From Planctomycetota bacterium (GTDB taxonomy: Bacteria; Planctomycetota; DG-23; SLPQ01), in NCBI GenBank assembly GCA_021160625.1, contig JAGHCE010000007.1, forward strand, positions 1 through 12,650: a stretch of 12,650 nt of DNA, written 5' to 3'. Position 1 is the stretch's first letter, and every line of letters starts with the position of its first letter. This document shows positions 6,766 through 12,650 of this stretch, piece by piece. The notes beneath the pieces were generated by a model. That model had not been told where the DNA came from, ran no database searches, and saw nothing but the letters and a program-made list of their open reading frames with translations. Both the position numbers and the translations under genes were made by a program.

Positions 6766-6785
6766 GGCAGGCATTCTTGCCTGCC
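6766..6785. repeat. GGCAGGC / GCCTGCC hairpin with ATTCTT loop
   Basis: A perfect 7-bp stem (6766-6772 with 6779-6785) encloses ATTCTT. The same loop and a variant stem occur at 9484-9503. The element lies 4 nt before the clpB Shine-Dalgarno sequence, so on clpB mRNA it would sit at the ribosome-binding site. Confidence 0.7.
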
Positions 6786-6799
6786 ATTGGAGGATCAGC

Positions 6800-9400
6800 A
6801 TGAATCTCGAAAAGCTCACAATCAAGGCCCGCGAGACCGTCGCAAGGGCGCAGGACCTGGCCCGTTCCAACAGGAACCAGACCCTTGAGCCGCTTCACCT
6901 TCTCGCCGCGCTGTTGGCCGAAAAGGAGGGCGTGATTCGTCCTCTCCTGGCGCGCATCGGCGCAGACCGCGGCCGGATCGAGTCCGAAACCATCCTGGAA
7001 ATCGGCAAGCTGCCTGCGGTAAGCGGCGCCGGGCAGATGTACATAAGCCCCGCCCTCGACGCCTGCTTGACCAGGGCCCAGGACGAGACCCGGGCGCTTC
7101 ACGACGACTACACGTCCACGGAACACTTCCTGCTGGCACTCCTTGGCGACTCTGACACCCCTGTGGGAGGCATCCTGCGCGAGGGGGGCGTCTCCCGCGA
7201 GACGGTCCTGGCGGCCTTGAAGGATGTGCGCGGAGCGACCAGGATCACCGACGAGAGTCCGGAGGAGAAATACCAGGCCCTTGAGCGCTACACGAGCGAC
7301 CTCGTCGAGCTCGCCAGGCGCGGCAAGCTCGACCCGGTCATCGGCCGCGACGGTGAGATCCGCCGCGTGATCCAGGTGCTCAGCCGCCGCACCAAGAATA
7401 ACCCCGTCCTCATCGGCGAACCGGGCGTGGGGAAGACAGCCATCGTCGAGGGGCTTGCTCAGAGGATAGTGGCAGGCGATGTCCCGGATGGTCTCAAGAA
7501 CAAGAAGGTCCTCGCGCTCGATATGGGGGCACTCGTGGCCGGCAGCAAATACCGGGGCGAATTCGAGGACCGTCTCAAGGCCGTCCTAAAGGAAATCCAC
7601 GAGGCCGAGGGCGCCGTCATACTCTTTGTCGACGAGCTTCACACCGTTGTGGGCGCAGGCGCCGCCGAGGGTGCGATGGACGCCTCCAACCTCTTGAAGC
7701 CCGCCCTCGCGCGCGGCGAGCTTCGCTGCGTCGGCGCAACGACTCTCGACGAGTACCGAAAGCACATCGAAAAGGACGCAGCCCTCGAACGTCGCTTCCA
7801 GCCGGTCTACATCAACGAGCCGTCCGTGGAAGACACTATCGCGATCCTGAGAGGCCTCAAGGGCCGCTACGAGCTCCACCACGGCGTGCGCATCGCGGAC
7901 TCGGCTATCGTGGCGGCGGCGACGCTTTCACACCGCTACATCTCGGGCAGGTTCCTGCCGGACAAGGCCATTGACCTCGTCGACGAAGCGGGCAGCCGCC
8001 TGCGAACCGAGATCGACAGTATGCCTGCCGAGATCGATACCATCCAGCGGCGCATCACCCAGCTTGAGATCGAAAGGGAAGCCCTCAAAAAGGAGCGCGA
8101 CAAGGCCTCCGCCAAGCGCCTCGAACGCATAGACGCCGAGATTGCGAACCTCTCCGAAGAGCGAAGCGCCCTCGGCGCCCACTGGGAAAACGAGAAGGCC
8201 GCCATCAAGGAAATAAGGCAAACAAAAGAGGAAATCGAACAGGCGGAAGTCAAAGAGCAGGAAGCCCAGCGCGCCAATGACCTCGCCAGGGTCGCCGAGA
8301 TCCGCTACGGCAGGATGCGCGACCTCGAGGAGAGGCTCAAACAGGCCAATTCGCACCTCGGGGATATCCAGAAAGACCGCACGCTCCTCAAGGAGGAGGT
8401 CGACGCCGAGGACATCGCCCAGGTCGTCTCCGCCTGGACGGGCATACCCGTCTCGAAAATGCTCGAAGGAGAGCGCGAAAAGCTCTCCTCTATGGAAAAG
8501 CGCCTCAGGCTGCGCGTGGTCGGCCAGGACGACGCGATAGCGGCCGTCTCCAACGCGGTGCGGCGGGCGCGCGCGGGCCTCCAGGACCCAAGGCGGCCGA
8601 TAGGGTCGTTTATCTTCCTCGGCCCCACCGGCGTCGGCAAAACCGAGCTTGCGCGGGCACTGGCCGAATTTCTCTTCGACGACGAGGACGCGATCGTCCG
8701 CATTGATATGAGCGAGTTTATGGAGAGGTTCGCCGTCAGCCGCCTCGTCGGCGCCCCTCCCGGCTACGTCGGCTACGAGGAAGGCGGCAGGCTCACCGAG
8801 GCTGTCCGCCGGCGGCCTTACTCGGTGGTTCTGCTCGACGAGATCGAGAAGGCCCACCAGGACGTCTTCAACATACTCCTGCAGGTGCTCGACGATGGCA
8901 GGCTCACCGACAGCCAGGGCCACGTCGTGGACTTTAACAACACCGTCATCATTATGACATCCAACCTCGGCAGCCAGGTAATCCAGGAGCGCATCGAAAG
9001 CGACGAGGAAGCCCTGCGCAAGGACGTTATGAATCTTCTCAAGCGCTCGTTCAGGCCGGAGTTCCTCAACCGCGTCGACGAAATAATCGTCTTTCACTCC
9101 CTCTCGCGCGAACAGATACAGCAAATCGTGGACATCCAGCTGGCACGCCTGCAGAAACGGCTCGACGAGAGGGGCTTGACGCTGGAGCTGACAGACGCCG
9201 CCAAGGCCGAGGTGGCCAATCTCGGCTATGACCCCGTCTTCGGCGCACGACCGCTAAGGCGCGTTCTGCAGACCCAGATTCAAAACCCCCTGGCGCAGGA
9301 AATCCTCGACGGTCAAATTGCCGACGGCGATATGGTGAAAGTGGACTGGAACGGCAGCGAGTTCACGTTCGAAAACGAGCCGCGCAGCACCGGGGAATAG
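6800..9400 (+). CDS. clpB: Chaperone protein ClpB (Hsp104-type disaggregase)
   Basis: ClpB is a hexameric AAA+ ring that pulls polypeptides out of aggregates with DnaK. The 866-residue length is typical. The Clp N-domain (about 1-145) contains the paired repeats EPLHLLAALL and STEHFLLALL. AAA domain 1 has Walker A GEPGVGKT (206-213), pore-loop Tyr251 in GSKYRGEFE and Walker B ILFVDE (274-279). The coiled-coil middle domain, about 400-530 and rich in Glu, Lys and Arg, distinguishes ClpB from ClpA and is the DnaK docking site. AAA domain 2 has Walker A GPTGVGKT (608-615), pore-loop Tyr656 in GAPPGYVGYE, Walker B VVLLDE (676-681) and sensor 2 GARPLRR (815-821). There is no IGF/L-type ClpP-binding loop. 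The ATG at 6800 has GGAGG at 6789-6793 with 6 nt spacing. No separate promoter is evident after the dnaK terminator. Confidence 0.98.
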   Translation: MNLEKLTIKARETVARAQDLARSNRNQTLEPLHLLAALLAEKEGVIRPLLARIGADRGRIESETILEIGKLPAVSGAGQMYISPALDACLTRAQDETRALHDDYTSTEHFLLALLGDSDTPVGGILREGGVSRETVLAALKDVRGATRITDESPEEKYQALERYTSDLVELARRGKLDPVIGRDGEIRRVIQVLSRRTKNNPVLIGEPGVGKTAIVEGLAQRIVAGDVPDGLKNKKVLALDMGALVAGSKYRGEFEDRLKAVLKEIHEAEGAVILFVDELHTVVGAGAAEGAMDASNLLKPALARGELRCVGATTLDEYRKHIEKDAALERRFQPVYINEPSVEDTIAILRGLKGRYELHHGVRIADSAIVAAATLSHRYISGRFLPDKAIDLVDEAGSRLRTEIDSMPAEIDTIQRRITQLEIEREALKKERDKASAKRLERIDAEIANLSEERSALGAHWENEKAAIKEIRQTKEEIEQAEVKEQEAQRANDLARVAEIRYGRMRDLEERLKQANSHLGDIQKDRTLLKEEVDAEDIAQVVSAWTGIPVSKMLEGEREKLSSMEKRLRLRVVGQDDAIAAVSNAVRRARAGLQDPRRPIGSFIFLGPTGVGKTELARALAEFLFDDEDAIVRIDMSEFMERFAVSRLVGAPPGYVGYEEGGRLTEAVRRRPYSVVLLDEIEKAHQDVFNILLQVLDDGRLTDSQGHVVDFNNTVIIMTSNLGSQVIQERIESDEEALRKDVMNLLKRSFRPEFLNRVDEIIVFHSLSREQIQQIVDIQLARLQKRLDERGLTLELTDAAKAEVANLGYDPVFGARPLRRVLQTQIQNPLAQEILDGQIADGDMVKVDWNGSEFTFENEPRSTGE

Positions 9401-9480
9401 GTGCGAGTGGACAGTCCGGGAAGCGCACCAAGCGCAGTAAACCCGCGCCGCCGCAGGCGACTATGTGCCATCTTAATGAG

Positions 9481-9600
9481 TAGGGCGGACATTCTTGTCT
9501 GCCGAGCGTTTATTCCGCGTGCGCTAAAGCGCACCCTACGTTTATTCCGCGCGCGGCCCCTTAGCAAAGAGGGGGCGAAGCCCTCCCGCGCCCTACGTTT
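9481..9600. repeat. Palindromic repeat cluster between clpB and the glycosyltransferase
   Basis: The gap between the two convergent genes is packed with small stems. GGCGGAC-ATTCTT-GTCTGCC (9484-9503) has one G-T wobble. GTGCGC-TAAA-GCGCAC (9519-9534) is perfect. CGTTTATTCCGCG occurs directly repeated at 9507-9519 and 9539-9551. A GGGGGCGAAGCCCTCC hairpin follows at about 9571-9586, flanked by copies of CCCTACG. Read on the minus strand, 9562-9588 resembles the block at 3573-3599. The last part overlaps the glycosyltransferase 3' end. The 80 bp from 9401 to 9480 show nothing I recognise. Confidence 0.75.
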
Positions 9601-10568
9601 CCGTGTGTGCCACGGCCGCTCTCGGCCCGCAGGTGCCTTTGGCTTTCGAGCCGGATAAGACTGCGGCGCAGGCGCTTGAGCTCGACGGCGACGAATCCAA
9701 ACGCCGCAACCAGGGCCGAGCCCATTCCGAAAAGCGCAAGCAAGCCTATGAAAACCCATGCGGCGCCGGGAGCGCCGCTTCGCCACTCGTAAAGGATGAC
9801 CCCGGCGGCGGCCAACCCCGCAAGCACCAGCACAGCGCCTATGCCGGCCACAAGCAGCATCGGCTCTTCGGCAAAGGCGAACAGGAGATGAGACGCGCTC
9901 GTCCGGCCAAGGGTGAACTTGGAGCGCCCCTTTGCACGCGCTCGAAGCGTGGCAGGGATTTCCTTCACACGGAAACCAAGCGCCAGGGCCTTCGAAAGTA
10001 TCTCGAGGTGGATTTCCTTCCGGTCGGATTGAAGGTCGAGATGATCCAGGACCTCCCTGCGGTAGGCCCTCACGATGCAGGTCGTCGTGTGAAGCGTGCC
10101 ACCGAAGGCAAAGCGCAGGAGAACATTGCCCAGGCGGCTTGCCAGGAATCGGCCCGCAGGCACCCCCTCGACGGCACCGCCCGGCATATAGACACTTGCA
10201 AGAACGACGTCCACGTTCGGCTCGGATGCGAGCGTCTCGTACATACGCAGGATGTGCTCGGGGCTGTAGGAAAGGTCGAAGTCGACCGTGGCCACGATGC
10301 GCCCGTGGGCCTCCCCAAAGCCCCTCCTTAGCGCCGCGCCCCTGCCCCTGTTGGGCCAGTAGCCCACGACGCGGACATTGGGGTTATCCGAGGCCAGTTC
10401 CCCGGCGCGCTCGAAGCTGCGGTCGGTGGAGCCGTCGTTTACGAGAATGAGCTCCCACGCACCGTCGAAGTCCGCCATCGCCGCACGGATGCTCTCAATG
10501 GTGGACGCGACATTATCTTCCTCGTTGTAAAACGGCGCAATGATCGAGAGGTCGGGCCGCTCTTGCAT
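9561..10568 (-). CDS. Family 2 glycosyltransferase with two C-terminal membrane segments
   Basis: This probable polyprenyl-phosphate sugar transferase resembles dolichyl-phosphate mannosyltransferase, and acts at the cytosolic face of the membrane. The GT-A domain begins LSIIAPFYNEEDNVAST, has VNDGSTD near 43-49 and the DxD-like VDFDLSYSPEH at 95-105. The acceptor-side region ends near 225. Two hydrophobic segments follow at about 236-260 and 270-295, then a basic stretch (KRLRRSLIR). Donor and acceptor cannot be deduced. The ATG at 10568 is chosen because GGAG (10575-10578) lies 6 nt upstream; a GTG at 10610 would read through a palindromic repeat. At the other end the last dozen codons and the TAA lie inside a repeat, so the natural C-terminus was probably rewritten. 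It converges on clpB. Confidence 0.88.
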   Translation of the reverse strand: MQERPDLSIIAPFYNEEDNVASTIESIRAAMADFDGAWELILVNDGSTDRSFERAGELASDNPNVRVVGYWPNRGRGAALRRGFGEAHGRIVATVDFDLSYSPEHILRMYETLASEPNVDVVLASVYMPGGAVEGVPAGRFLASRLGNVLLRFAFGGTLHTTTCIVRAYRREVLDHLDLQSDRKEIHLEILSKALALGFRVKEIPATLRARAKGRSKFTLGRTSASHLLFAFAEEPMLLVAGIGAVLVLAGLAAAGVILYEWRSGAPGAAWVFIGLLALFGMGSALVAAFGFVAVELKRLRRSLIRLESQRHLRAESGRGTHGNVGRGRASPPLC

Positions 10569-10592
10569 TCCTTGCTCCTGTTGAAACGCTTC

Positions 10593-10615
10593 CACTGGTG
10601 GACAAGTCACCAGTG
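10593..10615. repeat. CACTGGTGG hairpin copy upstream of the glycosyltransferase
   Basis: The arms CACTGGTGG and TCACCAGTG enclose ACAAG, with a G-T wobble next to the loop. It is the inverted form of the stems at 3497-3519 and 3549-3571. With the similar stem at 10722-10744 it flanks the composite repeat; both are followed by CCGCAT. Confidence 0.8.
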
Positions 10616-10630
10616 CCGCATTGCTATCTG

Positions 10631-10746
10631 TAGGGGCGAGGCACGCCTCGCCCGCGGAAGGTCAGTTGATTGCCTCGGGCAACGCCCGTGGCCCCCATAG
10701 CAGGAAGGGGGCGAAGCCCCCCATTGGTGAACAAGCCACCAGTGCC
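10631..10746 (-). repeat. Composite palindromic repeat, copy B (inverted relative to copy A)
   Basis: This is the reverse-complement counterpart of 3547-3662: gapless over 116 bp, 13 mismatches by hand count, with the first 32 bp identical. The stem CGGGC-AAC-GCCCG (10676-10688) replaces CGGAC-AAC-GTCCG of copy A (reverse-complement reading), so one A-T pair became G-C on both sides. The CACTGGTGG stem here is degraded near the loop (10722-10744). The rest of the 257-bp gap between the glycosyltransferase and the response regulator shows no gene and no clear promoter or terminator. Confidence 0.88.
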
Positions 10747-10825
10747 GCATAGTGAACCGGCCAGGGGCACAGGATAACAGCCGGACCGGTGGAAAGCAAC
10801 CACGACCGGTCGGAACCCTCCGCGT

Positions 10826-12220
10826 CTACTTGGCGTTTTTTATGCCGAGTTTCGAGATGCGGTAGCGCAGGCTGCGGAACGAGGTGTTTAGGAGTTTGGC
10901 TGCGCGGGTGACGTTGCCGCCGGTGCGTTCGAGGGCCTGGACGATATAGTTGCGCTCGACTTCGCCGAGGCGTTTTTCGAGGTCGAGACCGTCCTGCGGA
11001 AAGCCCCTGGTCATAAGCGCCGCAGCGGGCGTGCCGGTACGCATCTTTATTACGAGGTCGGCGGGGTCTACCCGGCTCTCCCTGGCCAGCGCCACGGACC
11101 GCTGGATCGTGTTCTCAAGCTCGCGGACGTTCCCCGGCCAATCGTAGGCCGTGAGAAACTCCATCGCCTCCTCGCCGATAGTGGTGACGTTTTTAGCCAT
11201 CTGGTGGGAGTACCTGGCCAGGAAATGACCGGCCAACAGCGGTATATCCTCCTTGCGTTCGCGAAGAGGCGGTATGTGTATCGGGATGACATTGAGGCGG
11301 TAGAAGAGGTCCTCGCGGAAGTTGCCCTCCCTTACCTCCTTTTCGAGGTCGCGGTTCGTCGCGGTGATAAAGCGCACGTCCACCCGGCGCGTCGTGGTCG
11401 AGCCGACAGGTATAAACTCGCGTTCTTCGAGGACCCTCAGAAATTTCACCTGCGTCTTCCTGGACATCTCCGCAACCTCGTCGAGGAAAAACGTGCCCCT
11501 GTGAGCCACTTCCAGGAGCCCCTTCTTGTCGCTTACAGCGCCGGTGAAGGCCCCCCGGACGTGGCCGAAGAGCTCGCTTTCGAGCAGGCTCTCGGTGAAT
11601 GCTCCGCAGTTGACGGCGATGAAGGCCTCTTCGCTTCTGGAGGAGCAGTTGTATATGGCGCGGGCGACGAGCTCCTTGCCGGTGCCCGACTCACCGTAGA
11701 TGAGGATGGTCGAGTTGGTCGAGGCGACGCGGCGGATGAGGTTGTGGATTTCCTGCATCACCGCGCTTGCGCCGATGATGTTTCGCACGTACGCGGGGAC
11801 GTCTGCGGGGCGCCTGGTCTTTAGCTCGCGGGCAACGTCCATCGCACGGCCGACCACCGCCCTTATGTCATCGTTGTCGAAGGGCTTCTTTATGTAGTCA
11901 AACGCCCCCAGGCGCATCGCCTGCACTGCCGAGTCCCAGGTGGAAAAGGCCGTAATCACGATGACGAGTGCGTTGGCGTCGCGGCTCTTTATCTCCCGCA
12001 GGAGGGAAATGCCGTCCTCGCCGGGCATCTTCAGGTCCGTTATCGTAACGTCGAACGGGCCCTTCGAGTATGCCTCAAGCGCCGCCGGCACGTCCGGGGC
12101 GGTAGTCACCTCGTAGCCGTCCCGGCCCAGTATGTACGAAAGCACTTCGCACATACCCGCTTCGTCGTCGACGACGAGGACGGATCCCTTGGTGGGAGAC
12201 TTCTCTGGCTGACTGGGCAA
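10826..12220 (-). CDS. Sigma-54-dependent response regulator, NtrC family (PilR-like)
   Basis: This is a transcriptional activator that, when phosphorylated, remodels sigma-54 RNA polymerase. The 464 residues hold three domains. The receiver (about 12-130) has acidic residues VVDDE (16-20), phospho-acceptor Asp62, Thr90 and Lys112. The AAA+ domain (about 148-385) has Walker A GESGTGKE (176-183), the sigma-54 contact loop GAFTGA (223-228), Walker B GTFFLDE (242-248) and WPGNVRELEN (361-370). The C-terminal Fis-type helix-turn-helix (about 433-460, with SFRSLRYRISKLGI) resembles PilR and related regulators. The target genes are unknown; type IV pili are only one possibility. The start is TTG, preceded by AGGAG (12227-12231) 6 nt upstream, since no ATG or GTG precedes the receiver. 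It lies 9 bp after the histidine kinase stop, a classic co-transcribed pair. Confidence 0.95.
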   Translation of the reverse strand: MPSQPEKSPTKGSVLVVDDEAGMCEVLSYILGRDGYEVTTAPDVPAALEAYSKGPFDVTITDLKMPGEDGISLLREIKSRDANALVIVITAFSTWDSAVQAMRLGAFDYIKKPFDNDDIRAVVGRAMDVARELKTRRPADVPAYVRNIIGASAVMQEIHNLIRRVASTNSTILIYGESGTGKELVARAIYNCSSRSEEAFIAVNCGAFTESLLESELFGHVRGAFTGAVSDKKGLLEVAHRGTFFLDEVAEMSRKTQVKFLRVLEEREFIPVGSTTTRRVDVRFITATNRDLEKEVREGNFREDLFYRLNVIPIHIPPLRERKEDIPLLAGHFLARYSHQMAKNVTTIGEEAMEFLTAYDWPGNVRELENTIQRSVALARESRVDPADLVIKMRTGTPAAALMTRGFPQDGLDLEKRLGEVERNYIVQALERTGGNVTRAAKLLNTSFRSLRYRISKLGIKNAK

Positions 12221-12226
12221 GGCGCG

Positions 12227-12231
12227 CTCCT
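12227..12231 (-). promoter_or_regulatory. Shine-Dalgarno overlapping the kinase stop, deciding the regulator's TTG start
   Basis: On the minus strand TAGGAG combines the TAG stop of the histidine kinase (12230-12232) with an AGGAG ribosome-binding site, 6 nt before the TTG at 12220. The overlap favours translational coupling of kinase and regulator. Confidence 0.75.
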
Positions 12232-12650
12232 AACCGGTCTCGACAGCGGCCGCCGGTTCGCTCAATTCAGGCGGCTTCGCTTTACCTTCGGCAAAGGGGA
12301 GGAAAACCTTTACACAGGTCCACCCCTCGGGCCCTTCTTCCAGTTCGAGTGTGCCGCCGTGGTCTTCGATTATCCGCCTGGCGATGGAAAGACCCAGGCC
12401 CGTGCCGGTTGTTTTCGTCGTGAAGAACGGCTCGAAAATCTGCTCGCGTATGGCCGTCTCCACGCCGCGGCCGGCGTCGAGCGTCCTCACGAGGGCGCCC
12501 CCGGCTGTTTCCTTCAGGCGAAAGACCACCGGCCCGCGCCCGTCGGTCGCGTCGAGGGCGTTGAGGCCCAGGTTCAAAAAGACCTGCCGGAGCTGCTCAC
12601 CGTCGGCCGTGATATGCACCTCGCCCGCCTCCTGGACCTCGATATCGGCC
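12230..12650 (-). CDS. Sensor histidine kinase, C-terminal catalytic domain (5' end beyond window)
   Basis: This is the ATP-binding (HATPase_c) part of a sensor kinase, presumably the partner of the adjacent NtrC-family regulator. The 139 visible residues contain the N box LRQVFLNLGLNALDA, a G1 box LDAGRGV, the F box IFEPFFTTK and the G2 box GTGLGLSIA. They end in a short Pro/Ala/Glu-rich tail. The G1 box keeps the invariant Asp and glycines but reads DAGRG where DNGPG is usual. The phospho-acceptor His region and any sensor or membrane segments lie outside the window. The frame is open to the edge; the GTG at 12619 is internal. The arrangement resembles NtrB/PilS/AtoS-type kinases, but the signal cannot be inferred. 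Confidence 0.93.
   Translation of the reverse strand, partial: ADIEVQEAGEVHITADGEQLRQVFLNLGLNALDATDGRGPVVFRLKETAGGALVRTLDAGRGVETAIREQIFEPFFTTKTTGTGLGLSIARRIIEDHGGTLELEEGPEGWTCVKVFLPFAEGKAKPPELSEPAAAVETG

Noticed and set aside
5422..9124. Antisense open frames within dnaK and clpB (for example 5422-6498, 6131-7126, 7928-9124)
   Set aside because: They show biased low-complexity composition (Ser/Arg or Asp/Val/Leu-rich) typical of the shadow of a coding strand, and no domain signatures.
10569..10610. GTG start at 10610 for the glycosyltransferase
   Set aside because: The 14 extra codons come from a palindromic repeat; the ATG at 10568 has GGAG at proper distance and begins just before the GT-A fold.

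Overview
This window is a chromosomal housekeeping segment from a visibly GC-rich bacterium. It carries ten protein-coding genes: eight complete, and secG and a histidine kinase cut by the window edges. I see no tRNA or rRNA gene, no CRISPR array, and no transposase or phage gene. The gene set (SecG, type I beta DAHP synthase, P-protein PheA, DnaK, ClpB, a sigma-54-type two-component pair) and the many short GC-rich palindromic repeats between genes suggest a Gram-negative-type environmental lineage, possibly of the kind known mainly from metagenomes (Planctomycetota, Omnitrophota, Sumerlaeota and similar). The window alone cannot fix the phylum.

Layout. (1) Positions 1-3381, minus strand: an operon read pheA, DAHP synthase, tpiA, secG. 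It has an excellent sigma-70 promoter at 3353-3381 and a leader of about 60 nt. pheA and the DAHP synthase gene overlap by 4 bp (ATGA). The first two genes open the shikimate pathway and commit chorismate to phenylalanine. tpiA is glycolytic and secG is part of the translocon. (2) Positions 3286-3754: a divergent intergenic region with that promoter and a cluster of palindromic repeats. (3) Positions 3755-9400, plus strand: a HAD phosphatase, then dnaK with its own rho-independent terminator, then clpB. DnaK and ClpB together form the protein-disaggregation machine. (4) Positions 9401-12650, minus strand: a membrane-anchored family 2 glycosyltransferase converging on clpB and, upstream of it, a histidine kinase plus NtrC-family response regulator pair.

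The least ordinary content lies between genes. Five of the intergenic regions hold members of a modular repeat set built from small hairpins. One composite copy (3547-3662) reappears in inverted orientation 7 kb away (10631-10746) without a gap and with 13 mismatches by my hand count. One stem changes both partners of a base pair, which suggests the hairpin is being maintained. A second small family (GGCAGRC-type arms around an ATTCTT loop) also shows a paired change. One repeat supplies the last dozen codons and the stop of the glycosyltransferase gene.

I looked for a new multi-gene system and did not find one. All ten genes belong to known families. The repeats and the pheA leader are the parts worth following up.
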